A DNA stretch of 64,000 nucleotides from Acanthochromis polyacanthus (GCF_021347895.1 NC_067125.1:20129850-20193849); one strand, 5' to 3'; numbered from the stretch's first letter, positions 36,081-47,695 are shown. The notes: generated from the letters alone by a model not told the origin. Program-made: numbers and translations.

Positions 36081-36752
36081 CTGACAGTCAATAGAAACTT
36101 TGAGACCATATTTTTCAACATCATTTTTATTTTGAAGCCCGAAACTGGGTTTTCTTCATATGAATCATTTGTTTAGCATATTGGCATACAGAAACAAAAA
36201 TCTAAAGTTTCAAGAATGATTTCAAAATAAAGCATTTCACAAAAGAAAACGGCACCTGCCAAACACAAAGTCACAACAGTCAATACCAAGTATGGCCTCC
36301 ATTTGCTTCGATGCAGGCAGTAATCCGTCGGCGCATGCTTTGGACCAGGCTTCTGATTGTGGGTTGGGAACAGCCCATACGCCTGGCTACATCACTGTAG
36401 CTCAAACCGGCCTCCACCATACCCAGTGCCCGGAGACGTTGTTCATGTGATAGACGCGGCATGATGCTGTTCACTGGACTAACAATGGTGGCCTTTTTTG
36501 GGCCTTTATATAGGCCTTCAAAACCCATTCTCAAATTGTACAGATACTCACTGAGTATTGCTTGGTGTGTATTTGGTTCACTTTTGCAAAGTGACCAACC
36601 CATGTGCAATGAATCACGACAAAATGACAACTCATCATTATCTCAACTACCAGGGCACTAGATCATCAGTAAATCCACAATGAATAATTACAACCCCCCT
36701 ACAAGTAGAATTCTGCATACATTTCTACCTCAAAGTTTCTATTGACTGTCAG
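36081..36752 (-). mobile_element. deletion-derivative Tc1/mariner element
   Basis: Inverted ends CTGACAGTCAATAGAAACTT at 36081 and its complement ending 36752, with TA at 36753-36754 and a decayed CA on the left. Only 672 bp, with transposase head and tail fused (next entry). It sits directly beside the exon at 36755-36866. Confidence 0.8.
36280..36462 (-). pseudogene. truncated Tc1-like transposase (HTH plus last residues)
   Basis: 60 codons: MPRLSHEQRLRALGMVEAGL, SYSDVARRMGCSQPTIRSLV, then MRRRITACIEANGGHTWY. The first part is the N-terminal helix-turn-helix, the last part the extreme C-terminus; the DDE domain is gone. An in-frame open stretch upstream to 36630 is not part of the family. 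Confidence 0.8.
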
Positions 36753-36754
36753 TA

Positions 36755-36866
36755 TTGTTGTCGGCCTTGGATGATGAGGTCCAGTTACCAGGACCGCTAC
36801 TGTGCAACTCACTGGTCACGTCCTGCTGTGCATCCATGCTGTCCTCCTTTCAACAGACCAAATCAA
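36755..36866 (+). CDS. possible penultimate exon of a Harbinger-linked gene
   Basis: Open frame reading ALDDEVQLPGPLLCNSLV ... SSFQQTKS up to a GTAAGA donor at 36867. Phase 1 joins the exon at 37003. The left border is set by the Tc1 derivative, so the true exon start is unknown. No domain recognised. Tentative. Confidence 0.35.
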
Positions 36867-37002
36867 GTAAGATCTGTTTAGACTATGCAGACATCAACAT
36901 GATCAATATGTTATCTTTTGGCCCATCCTAAAATCACAAAACAGAACATTTACTTTAACTGTGGTTATGAATAGAGAAAGTAATTAACAACTAATATTTC
37001 AG

Positions 37003-37208
37003 TGGGTGCTTTTATGCAGGAAAAAGGAACCGGCCATCCTACTGTGGATCTGCTGCAGTATCTGGAGAGGTCAGAGGAATGGTTCTTGGAACAGATCAGA
37101 AGAGACCAAGGCCTGACCACTGCCATGCTCCAGAACATCCAGAGGACAGGTGAAAATTCAAACACCATGGTTGGACTGATGGGACGTATGGTGTCGGTGC
37201 TGGAGTGA
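37003..37208 (+). CDS. terminal exon of a small protein, probably the second (Myb-like) Harbinger gene
   Basis: Acceptor ATATTTCAG. It encodes GAFMQEKGTGHPTVDLLQYL ... ERSEEWFLEQIRRDQG ... GLMGRMVSVLE and stops at TGA 37206-37208. Helical, charged C-terminus. AATAAA at 37219-37224 follows at once. Known: PIF/Harbinger elements carry a DDE gene and a separate Myb/SANT-like gene; here the two would be divergent. The Myb domain itself is not seen, so a host gene is also possible. Confidence 0.45.
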
Positions 37209-37440
37209 CTGCCACAGAAATAAACTGCATTGTTCAGTACTTCTGCCTTTTGAAGAAAAAAAATCTTATTTTTTGTAAATTATTTTGCTTTATAGTTATT
37301 TAACTTGACCTGTTTTATATTTTTACCCTTGCACTTTGGGTGAATAAACAAAAATTTGTGATGAGAGATGCATGTTTTGTCTATAATTTACAGAGACTTT
37401 ATTCAGTGCACACTTCTATGTACACACATTTTGACAGACT

Positions 37441-37712
<272 letters not shown>

Positions 37713-37769
37713 CGTATGCTTAACGATTTAAAATAAGTGTCTAAAAATAAGTGGACTTGGTTCAGCCCT

Positions 37770-37859
37770 GGGGGTTACAGGAAGTTGTCGCTGCCATGTT
37801 TAGCTGCTTTGTTGTAGATTCCTTGTAGGCTTCCTGCAGATTTTAGCATAAGTGTTGCA
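37770..37859 (+). promoter_or_regulatory. vezf1 core promoter / 5' UTR candidate
   Basis: Just upstream of the ATG: an ETS-type ACAGGAAGT (37777-37785) and a YY1-like GCTGCCATGTT (37790-37800), with no TATA box, as is common for housekeeping-type vertebrate promoters. CG-richer sequence follows in the intron (about 38080-38410, including GCGCGCGCGC near 38261). The start site is not determined. Confidence 0.4.
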
Positions 37860-37892
37860 ATGGAACCGAGCTGGAGTACGTTTTTATTCCAA
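37860..37892 (+). CDS. vezf1: vezf1 exon 1 coding part (rest outside the window)
   Basis: ATG GAA CCG AGC TGG ... encodes MEPSWSTFLFQ, followed immediately by the donor GTAAGT. Known: vertebrate VEZF1, a C2H2 zinc-finger transcription factor of the endothelium (PATZ/MAZ relatives), begins MEANWTAFLFQ. The short first exon and match are distinctive, and linkage to mrps23 fits human 17q22. Which fish paralogue (a or b) cannot be told. No zinc-finger exon is found downstream in the window, so intron 1 is at least 26 kb or the gene is interrupted here. Confidence 0.72.
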
Positions 37893-40800
37893 GTAAGTGA
37901 CACTATATAGCAGTAGCCTGGAAAATTGCTTAATCGTTTTCAAAACAGTGTTACCATTTTTCCTCAAATACTATATATCACTTCATGAAACGAATCAGAG
38001 TTGGCCAAGCAAAACAAAGGTGTTAGCAATAGCTTGCTATGTAGCTTCGCTGTGTGGGTTACTTTAGCAAACTGCTAAGGTGCTTTATCGAACCCGAGAC
38101 CGCCGGCTCTGTCGAGTCTACCGATCTACACAGACTCCACAGAGCCACTGTCTTGGTGTAGTTTAAATTATGTGAACTCTGGTTGACATGTCTGTTATGG
38201 ATTTGTCTCAGTTGGCACGATAAGTTGCACGGAAGCTAATTTGGCTCCATCGTTGTTGCTGCGCGCGCGCTAGCAAATTAGCTAGCAAGTCGAGCTTTTG
38301 CTGTTTCATATAGGTATTCTATGGTAAGCTAATTTGCTAACAGGTTAGCTAACTAGTTACTTTTTTCGTCCGCGCTACAGCAGTCATCGCCGCAGTGCAG
38401 GTAACAGTAACAGGTAAGCAGTGCTTTATTGTGAGTTCCAAACTCAACACTGTGTGAATCAGAGCAGCTGCAGAGATTTTAACCCATTTACCTGCCCGTT
38501 AACGTGAAGTTGCTACCATTGTAAATAGGACGGTACCTAGCACGCGAGCAGAAGCGATTAAATCACACAGATGCTACAAACTTTCCTCTTGTACCACAGA
38601 TTTATAGCTGCAGATAGCAAAAAAGAATGGAAATTAGGCGAATCGTCATTTACTGTGGACCCGACACTCCTTTACGCTTGCCGTAATTTAATTTAAAAAC
38701 TAAATGTGGTCTTTTGTTTTGCAAAGGATAATATAACATCGGCAATGTGTTTTCACAGTCACGGGCAGGCACACATCACTTTGACTGCATCCTGTAAACA
38801 AACGTTAAGTGAAATGTTACAGCTATGGCCCCGCATTGCAATGTGTGTGCAAAAGCTGTGTAAAATAATTCAGGAATACAAAGCGGTGGTGAAATGTTGA
38901 TCTACTAAACTGTGGGCAGGGTCAAACGACCTAATGTAAATAAAAATTCGGCAAGGTGAAGTATATCTTACTATAGTCACCATTTGCTTTAATGGCGTTT
39001 TGGTAGAAATAATGCCTCTGACATATACTTCCTGCTTGTGTGACTGAAGACTTTAAAAACTGTTGAATTGCATATTGACAAAAGAGTGTAACTTGCTACA
39101 GATCAGGTGTTCGGGCAGTCCAAGTGTGTCTCTTGTTCTGTCACTGATTGAGAAATTTCTCTCCAATTTAGTTAATTAATGAATTACATAGTATTGTACA
39201 AATGTAGCAATTTATTTCTTGCACTGAATGTAAATTTGAAAGTCGTTGAATTTCACAGTAACATCTAATGGTAAGAACAGCATTACCTGCTTTCTGATGT
39301 GTAAAAGTCCAAATTGATAATAGTTATGAATTTACTTTAAAGGGAAACAGTAATGTTAACAGAGAGTATGCCATCTTTATTATAGTATTAGTAGGTTATG
39401 TCAGGCCGTTTGGCTGTACAATATTGTGTGCTGTTCTTGATAACTTGATTCAATCTCTTTAAATTTGTAAGATCCAAAATAGTGAAATCCTCATTAAATT
39501 CTGATTAAAGCAAAGCTGGACCATAGCCTGATGTGCACCTCCTCAGAAGTTTAACTTCAGGTTGTGATGATGCAAACTACAACAACTTGGTCCGCTATGT
39601 AATAATATGGCTTGTAAATATGGCATCTGATTTGTGCAGAGATAATGCTTAAGTGAAACAAAATTTAATATGCAACAGGCTTTAACTAGATCTGGCTTAC
39701 ATATAATGCAAATGTAAGCCTGTATTATGCCACTGTAACTAGATAGAATTTTCCTGTTTTCATAGCCCTACGAGTGCACGTGTAGACTCAGTTGGTTATG
39801 CAGGCTCTGTGTCGATTCAAAATAGATATAGTATATATTGAGCTAAAACATTATCAGTGTTGACTATAAAGAGAAAAGCTGCCACACTTCTGAACACAGT
39901 GTTGTGACAAATTTTGCTAAGCTTCATTGCGGCCTCATTGCTCATTATGTTTCTGTGTAATAATTGAAATTCTTGAATTCGTCCAGTGAATTGTACAAAA
40001 CATCCCACATAGAATACCTTCAGTGGTGGCTTAACATGGAAGAATGTCAAGCTGTGTAGTGCTGTTCAGAAGTTGTACTTTATTTCTCTCCTGAAGTTGA
40101 TTTATATAGTCTTGAGCCTGACCTTGGTTTCAGATATGGTTCAAGATTACAACAGACATAACTGCTCTTAATAGACTAATATTTAAAGAATGTATGTATC
40201 TTCTGTTTCTGTGTGTTGATAGGTTTTAGTGGGGTAAAAATTACAACAAGTGAAATAACTAGGTCATGTACGCCTGATCATATCTGCGATCTTTTTGAAA
40301 AATAACAAAAAGCATCCTTTGTTTTTTGCTTATGACTGTTTTATTATTTTTATTAATATAACTTTGTTGGTTGATTAATCTTCAATATTTGTGGTTTAAT
40401 GTTTTAAATCCATTCCTTCTATCACTTGCAGTGTTATTTCTGAAAAAACTCAAGTCAACAAACATTTTAATAACCAAATTGCCACATGTTGTACATACTT
40501 AACCAAGGAAGTTTCTTGTTGCTTCAAGTCTTCAAATTACTGCCTCTTAAAAATCAAGAAAATGTTAAAATATGGTAATGCAGAAAGTGAAAGTATATTT
40601 TAAACTGAAATTGAAATTCTGTTTTCACTCTTCAGACTGTTAATCAGACTACAAAACACAGGCCTGTAGACTCCCATGACTGTAATTTTATGAAGCTTCA
40701 GTTAGCGCCGCATTTGTTGTACTTCTGTGGCAAGGCTTGCCATGTGTAGGCTGCTACTTTCCTCCACTGTTACAAAGATACAGCTGTTAGTGGTTTGCAT

Positions 40801-41697
40801 TTGTAACAGCTTGGTTTCATGGCAGGCAGAATACCCAGAGCTTGTGTGTAGAAAACAATTAGACTTATTATTTCAGGTCCACTTCATGTGTTAATGCATT
40901 TAATGAGTTGGTACAAGACAATATCTGACAGTGTAATTCAGAAACAGATTTGTAGACATAATATTCAGTCAGAGGGGACTGCTATGGTGAATTCAAAGCC
41001 AGCAGCTACAAATGTAATGTCTTGGTTAGTTTCATTAGGGTCCAAGCACCAGCAGTGCGAGAACCCTCTTGGAATGCAAGAAATTCTTCTTAATATTCTT
41101 TTTTTGGCAGGCAAAGCAATCTCCATTTTGAAGGCCTAAAAATCTACGTGAAAATTGGTACACATGTCAGGGCTGACGAAAAATTTGATATTTTAGGGGA
41201 ATTGCACACGTGTGTGAAAAATGGCTCAAGAGTGCCCCCTGGAAACAATCAAACACTGACTATGGCCAGTATGTGTCAACTACAGTGATACAATGGAAGG
41301 AAGTGCTGACTAACCAGCCTGTACATGCTTCAGTTTGCTTCAAACTTTACATGTGTGATTGGAGTCCAGCCCTCATTACATCCATAGGCTGCTATACAGT
41401 CATAGTGCCAGCTGGTGGACATGCTTGAATTAGCTGACCAGCAAAATGTGAGGACCCGATCAATGCTACTTGAGGCTTTAATCTGTGTTTGGTTCTTTCC
41501 ATGCCACTATCTCTCTCAGCTCTTAGAAGCATCTTAGAAGGAACATCACCTTTACAAATCATCAAAAGCTGCTTTATTTGCTGTATTTGCTGAGAAAGAG
41601 AGAGAGCACGGTTGACTGTGTCAGACTTCCGTATACTAAGAAAAATGCTATTTGCAATAATGATTGTAGTCGGAGAATTGCCATAGTGTGGCAAATA
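37893..41697 (+). other. vezf1 intron 1, repeat-poor part
   Basis: AT-rich, no exon or RNA gene recognised. 41037-41250 (GGGTCCAAGCACCAGCAGTG ... GAGTGCCCCCTGGAAA) looks like a known fish interspersed repeat. Otherwise I see nothing. Confidence 0.45.
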
Positions 41698-42139
41698 CAG
41701 GGTTCTCACCAGGATTTTTTTACAGCGTAACGGCAGGTCCTCCCGCACGCACATGCACACGCATGTGCAATAGCCGTCATTAAATCTCGCGAGCAGCCAG
41801 CCCAGATGCCAGCCAATGAGCGTCACGCAGATGCTCCAAATGCTCGTGATTTAGTTCACTATTCACCGTACATGGCATCATGGAAACAACCGAGACATGC
41901 TAATTGTAACCCTGAGTTTGGAAGCGACTCTTGATTTTAGACAGGAACAGGTCAATCGACAGGAAAGTACGGCTGAGGTGGGGAGACATAAATTAACCTA
42001 GATAGGCACCCAGTCGATAAAAACAAACGCACATGGCGTTATCTGTCAAAATAACAGTGTAGCGGCCCTAATCACAGCGTAATCTTTTAAACTGACAGCA
42101 TAACGGGCCATTACGCTGAAATGTGCTGGCGGAACCCTG
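41698..42139. mobile_element. hAT-like MITE
   Basis: Ends CAGGGTTCTCACCAGGATTT and, inverted, CAGGGTTCCGCCAGCACATTT. Both are followed by CAGCGTAA(C/T)GG, so about 35 bp of TIR. 442 bp, no coding. No clear 8-bp duplication. Confidence 0.6.
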
Positions 42140-43249
42140 AGATATAAAAGCGAGTCGACAAACTGTGAAGGCCCCCATCTTTCTCCGCCACACTAAAACA
42201 TATCGCGTGGCCCCACGCCTCCTTCTTCTAGTCCTCCTGCTCATCTCCAAAACCAAAGGCCGTCAGTGCTTGGATTTGTGCTATTCATAGAAGAACACTG
42301 TGAATAAAGCAGTGCTGGGAATCCTGGCCCCCTCAACTCCTTCGCCCCCCCTCCTGCCTGACTGGGTTGGGATGCTTGGCTGAACCTGAAAAGCCATGGG
42401 TCAGGTCCTTAACCCTTCCCAGTAGTGAGTACAGAAATGAACAAGGCTGTCTCAATTACCACATCACTAGGCTGACCTGTTGCAAAGCTTCTGGTTACAG
42501 TGTGAATCTCTGCATTCTCTGTAGCTGATATATTCCCCCTCGTCCTCCCTCTCTCTGTTCATCCTATTCCACTGGGGATCAGCCATGACCAATTGGACAA
42601 TGCCTGCCAGCAGCTGCAGACTTAAGAAGTCTTCTGTACAGTTTTTTTTAACTGTTGTTGGTTGCATTCTGTTCCAGCCATTTCTCTTTTTTTATCTGCA
42701 AAATTTTTAGAATTTTGTAGAGATTTGCTGTGGTGGTTTGTGCTAAGATCAGACTATACAAGTTGGAAATTGCATTGTAAAACTTCGAAGTGTTTTCAAG
42801 TGAGAGTACAGTATTGCATTTTTTTTTTTAAATTTCTGTTGTCAGAGAATGGAACAAGTATTAAATAGTGATTGACATGCGACTCACTGACAACACATCT
42901 TAACCCTTCCTTCATAGGCAGTTTCCAGACTGGTGAATTGCTGTTTTATAAACAGTTGTCTGACAAAATCATCATACACAAAGCTTAAAACCAAACCTTA
43001 CTTGTCTTTAAAAAACATATTGGGAAAATATCTTCATCACCGGTAGAAGATTTAGTTTGAGATATTATTTTGACCAGGGCTAAATTGTTGATGGTTTAAC
43101 ACAGAGGGAATCAGGAAGTATTACTAATGAATTTTGTTTGGCATTGTGAGTTAGATGCAATTTCAGACGGACTGGTCTTTATTTTCCCACTAACTTAACA
43201 GAGTGTTCCCAAGAAGTATTAGTAGCCTACACTAGAAATAAAGTAGCCT
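42140..43249. other. spacer, nothing recognised
   Basis: Intronic sequence without gene, clear TIR pair or long repeat. A C-rich stretch lies at 42330-42360. Confidence 0.35.
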
Positions 43250-43360
43250 GCACCACTTTTGCGTAATGGCAGCGTGCGCAGCGTGACGAAGCGTGCCGAA
43301 GGCGCGCAAAATGCAGGGGGGTTTGGGGGCATGCCCCCCCAAGAAAATTTAGAATTTTTT
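43250..43360 (-). repeat. GC-rich transposon fragment
   Basis: AGCGTGACGAAGCGTG ... GGGGCATGCCCCCCC. A G-rich palindromic core like that in the right end of the element at 4927-8424. The minus-strand reading FLGGACPQTPLHF is a common translated repeat, not a gene. Confidence 0.35.
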
Positions 43361-43537
43361 TAGTGCTATTTGGTGGCCTCTGGTGCATTTTATTTGTGTA
43401 ATTTAACATTTTTCTAGCACTTGGTTTTGTCATGTGATTTGTGTATTTAAGTACATTTCATCAAAATGTGAGTTTTAAGTACACAATTTTCATGCAAACT
43501 GCACTTTCACCAGTAGTATGTGTGCCTGGTCTCTTAG

Positions 43538-44235
43538 AGAAATACGGCCGCCATCTTGGTCCGGTCACCCGCTCCACTCAGCGCTGTTTGACATTGCATT
43601 TAATCCATCTTAACTCTGAATATTAAACTGATTTTCATGCGTTTTTTATTTTTATTTTTTGCTGCAAACGTCATACATGTAGCTATGATACAGGACAAAT
43701 CGTTCGGCGTATTTTAATATTCATAGCGGGATTAACAGTGATAGAATATTGTGATATTAAGCTCGACTGTAGACGGGTATTTTGCAAACACTGTAAACAC
43801 ACACACACTAATATATGTTAGAAAAGCAGGTAATGGCAGTAAAGTCAATTATTTTAATAATTTGAAGAGACAATATATGATTACGCTATATATACACATA
43901 TATAAACAAAATACTGACTAATGAACACATATTTCTATATAAAACAATAGATAGAAGTTATATATCTGAGAAAATGAATATATTTAAATCATAGATGGAG
44001 TATCAACATCATTCACCAATATATATATTAGATAAAAGTTATATATCAGAGAAAATCATACAACATATATAAATCATGTATGGAGTATCAATATATCAGA
44101 AAACATAATATATATATAAATCATATCTGGAGTATTAATATAATCAGTATATCAGAGAAAATTATTATATAAATCATATATAGACTATCAATATAATTCA
44201 TACATATATGTTAAAAAGATATATCAGAAAATGAT

Positions 44236-44290
<55 letters not shown>

Positions 44291-44576
44291 TTATATAGAA
44301 ATGTGTTCATTAGTCAGTATTTTGTTTATATATGTATATATATAGTTACAGTCGAGCTTAATTTCAGAAAATTCTATTACTGTTAATCCCGCTATGAATA
44401 TTAAAATACGCCAAACCATTTGTCCTGTATCATAGCTACATGTATGACGTTTGCAGCAAAAAAATAAAAAACGCATGAAAATCAGTTTAATATTCAGAGT
44501 TAAGATGGATTAAATGCGCTGTCAAACAGCGCTGAGTGAAGCGGGTGACCGGACCAAGATGGCGGCCGTATTTCTC
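43538..44576. repeat. palindromic foldback element A, complete copy
   Basis: The left arm from GAGAAATACGGCCGCCATCT (43538) to GCTCGACTGTAG (about 43773) is matched inverted by 44346-44576, with few mismatches. The arms extend partly into the AT-rich middle (43897-43946 pairs with 44288-44343). The centre is TA repeats. No coding. The single strand could fold into a hairpin of nearly the whole element. Confidence 0.85.
44247..44287. repeat. (TA)n microsatellite at the palindrome centre
   Basis: About 20 TA units after a short GTGT run, between the two arms of foldback element A. Confidence 0.85.
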
Positions 44577-44618
44577 GCTGCGCAGTACCCCGAGCGGCGT
44601 CTACTCCTTATTATGTCT

Positions 44619-45315
44619 GTGCGATACTAATGTCTCTCATTTACCAATAAAAATTACTGCTGAAGACCATGATAAACAATTAATTCACTGATGTTCTTCA
44701 CCAAAGTGGAGCTAAACTGTTTTACAACCGTGCAATATTGTGGTGGAATACAAAAAAAGAAAAAAAATCATCGGTGCTCCAATAATACACACTTTTTAAA
44801 AAAATAAATAAATCACGGAACATATTAGAACAGCTGAAATGAGCGGACAACAGACCAGACAAATCACCATGATGGAAACTGTTGCATCCAGATCCGTTAG
44901 AGCACTGAAAGAATGAGGTAAATTAGATTAATTATTCCACCAAAGAGTGGAGAGAAATGTCCATGTCGTCCAGAGGGTCGACAACAGCCTGAGCGGGACG
45001 CGACCCCGGGCAACGCGCTCCGTGGTCGGACAACTGGGGCAGACGGGGCGTCTCGGTCTCGCCGCTGAGAGCCACGCTGGAGTTATGTGACGATCAGCAT
45101 GTGTGAATCATTTCCTTGTTACCCACATCACTCAAAATGGACTCAGGCATTTGAGTGAAGTTTTCAGGGTCGGTCAGAAATGACACAAGGACCAAGTGAT
45201 TAGACTTCGGCAGTGATACGGCTTAAAGTTTGGATCCACGTATAGGTTGTGGGAGAGCAATCTGCGGACAGATGAGCGCTAATCCGCGATCCCGTGGATC
45301 GCGGTCGCTCTCGGA
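44619..45315 (-). repeat. repeat B, copy 2
   Basis: Reverse complement of 6580-7247. Here it is joined directly to the outer end of foldback A (TGCGCAG...GTCTACTCC...). Family unknown. Contains CGGTCAGAAATGACACAAGG and GGGGCAGACGGGGCGTCTC as landmarks. Confidence 0.75.
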
Positions 45316-46250
45316 ACACTCTGAACTTAAGTAGATATTTCTCTGCCATGTCGTTGTCTGGTGCAAGATCTGTACTTGATTGAGCATATCTTTATCTTTC
45401 ATCATTTACTGTTTTCTGGTAGCTTTTCATATATTTCTTAAAAATATTTGGGGTAGTTGCGTTACTTGTTTTCATTTCCATTGTAGTTTTCAACATTTTT
45501 GTTTCAAGTGTGATCATTGAGTGAGGGGAGGCTGTTGGACTTGTCTAATTTTGAGATGGCAACTTCCAGTGGCACGACAATGAAGATGGCAATCTAAAGT
45601 GTCAGCTTCTGACTGAACTAACATGAAGAAGATGCAGGCTGTAGCGACGAGGCTATGCTAGCAGAAATGGTCACGTGAGCCTTCATTCGTAACACCATAA
45701 ACATAACCATGGCCAAAGCCAAACAGTAAGAGCCCAATATCATCTTCCAGGAGGATATTACAAAAACAGCTTGTCAAGATGAGAACAGACATCAACCAGA
45801 AGTTGGAGGAAACTGCGGGGAAAATAGAGGATACTCTACAGAGACTCAGCAAAGCCAAGCAGCGCATTGGTGAGGTGGAAATATTTGACGTAAAGGTGCA
45901 GGAGGTTTTAACCCAGATAGCTCCTGCTGAGAAAAGGTGAAGAGCAACCGGCAGAGAGTTGAAGGTGAATATCAGCAAAGGATCCGAGACAAGCTTGTTT
46001 GTTTAGCTGACTTGCCAAAACAAACAATGCGAGGCCTGTCAGTTAATTTTTTTGTTTGTTTACCTGAAATGGCAGTGATGGTAAGCTGCATCATATGAGA
46101 AAGGTATCTGAATCCTTCCTTATTTTATTTCTATCTTCAGCCCAAACTGTTAACAGTGTTTGAACACTGCTTGATTCAGAGGAATTTTACTGATTAACTC
46201 TGGCCTATTTTAATTTGAGAACAAGGTAGTCAGTCTACAGAATTTGAATG
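45316..46250. other. spacer with a possible L1-type ORF1 scrap
   Basis: At 45770-45940 the + strand reads KMRTDINQKLEETAGKIEDT, LQRLSKAKQRIGEVE, a coiled-coil stretch like the one in L1-type LINE ORF1 proteins, with stops either side. Nothing else recognised. Confidence 0.3.
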
Positions 46251-46258
46251 ACAATCAC

Positions 46259-47294
46259 TAGGGATGGACATAATTAATCGGCGATTGATTAATTGATCAT
46301 TAAGAATTTTGTCGATGACGTTCATTTCTTATCGATAATCAAACACAAGTTCTGTTGCATAGCATGAATCTTGAGGAATGCAATGAAGTTGGCTGTGTGG
46401 CCGCAATTAAAAAATTTACCACACGGGGGCAGTAGGCTATTTGAAAAAAGACGGCACAAGCAATTTCCAGCGAGTTGAACTTTCCATGTTTTCTATGAGA
46501 AGTAGGCTAATCATGAAGCAGTCACGGCGACGTGTGGTGTGGGAGCATTTTGACTTAAATAATGACTTAGTTAACTGCCGGCACTGCGAAACTGTGTATA
46601 GGTACAAGTTGTCCATGACTCAAATGATGTACCACTTCAACACCATGCATCCAAGCCTGTTACGTGGCAGTTCATCCTGCTCTCAACCTAGCATTAGCTC
46701 GGTGTTAGCATGGACACGGAGGAACTGCGATGCACAACGAGCAGACGCGGACGAGGGGAGCGCAAACTCTGGAGTTGCGGCCTCAAAGTCCCAGGTTTCT
46801 GCTATGGCACAACTCCTTGGGGAGCACTATTCCACTCCATACGAGTCTGGCATTGACGCAGAACTTAAGAATTTTCTGGATTGCACCCCTACAGACTGGT
46901 GGAAAGTGAACGAAACAAGGTTCCCCAGGCTTGCTAAATTAGCATGTAGGTACCTGTGCATTATGGCAACGTCGGTCCCCTCAGAGCAGGTGTTTTCAGC
47001 AGTTAGACTGACGGTCACTAGGCTGCGGTCACGTCTAACCCCAGAGCGTGCTCATCTTTCTCAACAAATATCAGTAGACTAGTGCTGAAGTTATATGTGA
47101 GTTACTGTTTTTGTATTATTATTATTATCAAGCTTTGTTAATAAGCTTTATTCATTGTTGGGCAGCTATAAGCTCTCTCGCCCTCTTTCGCCACTCGGTC
47201 TTGTTCAGACGTGTAAGAAATACGACTAATCGAAAACCGATCCTTAATTCTCCCAACGATCGATTAAGACAATTTTATCGAATGCCCATCCCTA
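46259..47294 (+). mobile_element. hAT deletion derivative with an open BED + hAT-C reading frame
   Basis: Ends TAGGGATGGACATAATTAAT and, inverted, TAGGGATGGGCATTCGATAA. Flanked by the perfect 8-bp duplication ACAATCAC (46251-46258, 47295-47302). 1036 bp against several kb for a full element. AT-rich subterminal TCGAT/ATCGAT motifs occur at both ends. The catalytic middle is missing. Confidence 0.93.
46441..47082 (+). CDS. truncated hAT protein: BED zinc finger joined to dimerisation domain
   Basis: 213 open codons; a start at the Met before KQSRRRVVWEHF (46513) is the likelier one. BED finger: VVWEHFDLNNDLVNCRHC ... MTQMMYHFNTMHP (Trp-His-Phe, Cys-x2-Cys, His-x4-His). After a short Ser-rich linker, the end is the hAT C-terminal domain: DWWKVNETRFPRLAKLA, CIMATSVPSEQVFSAV, LRSRLTPERA, with the conserved SEQ-FS glutamate. 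The RNase-H-like part with the two Asp residues is absent. It could bind element ends and dimerise but not cut. Whether it is expressed is unknown. Confidence 0.85.
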   Translation: MKKDGTSNFQRVELSMFSMRSRLIMKQSRRRVVWEHFDLNNDLVNCRHCETVYRYKLSMTQMMYHFNTMHPSLLRGSSSCSQPSISSVLAWTRRNCDAQRADADEGSANSGVAASKSQVSAMAQLLGEHYSTPYESGIDAELKNFLDCTPTDWWKVNETRFPRLAKLACRYLCIMATSVPSEQVFSAVRLTVTRLRSRLTPERAHLSQQISVD

Positions 47295-47554
47295 ACAATC
47301 ACTCATACAAACAACTTAAGGGGCCCCACCACCGCGTGGCTGGAACAACTCCTGATACAAGAGGCCCACAGACAGCCTCTTTGATGGCATCCCAATTTTT
47401 ATTTACTGACCTTTTTCACTGTTGCAGGCATTCTGTGCTCATTGTTCATAGAAATTGTTCATTGTTTTTGGATTGTGAGCATGTTTGTGAGAAGTCCGGT
47501 TAACACATGCATACCTACGCTCGGGCGTGCGCCGCACGCTCATCCTGTCTGGGC

Positions 47555-47665
47555 TACCTGGTTGATCCTGCCAGTAGCACATGCTTGTCTCAAAGATTAA
47601 GCCATGCAAGTCTAAGTACACACGGACAGTACAGTGAAACTGCGAATGGCTCATTAAATCAGTTA
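47555..47665 (+). rRNA. 18S rRNA 5'-end fragment (pseudogene)
   Basis: Starts TACCTGGTTGATCCTGCCAG, the exact start of eukaryotic 18S rRNA, and continues AAGATTAAGCCATGCAAGTC, ACAGTGAAACTGCGAATGGC and TCATTAAATCAGTTA. A few changes from the usual sequence (CACATGC for CATATGC, CAAGTC for CATGTC). It stops after about 111 bases; the next bases no longer follow 18S. The GC-rich 20-40 bases before it may be external spacer. Too short to be functional. Confidence 0.92.
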
Positions 47666-47695
47666 ATGTTTATGGTTTGACTAGTGCCATCAAGA

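Noticed and set aside
41392..41826. 144-codon minus-strand frame
   Set aside because: Crosses the left end of the MITE at 41698, so it is a chance frame made partly by the insertion.
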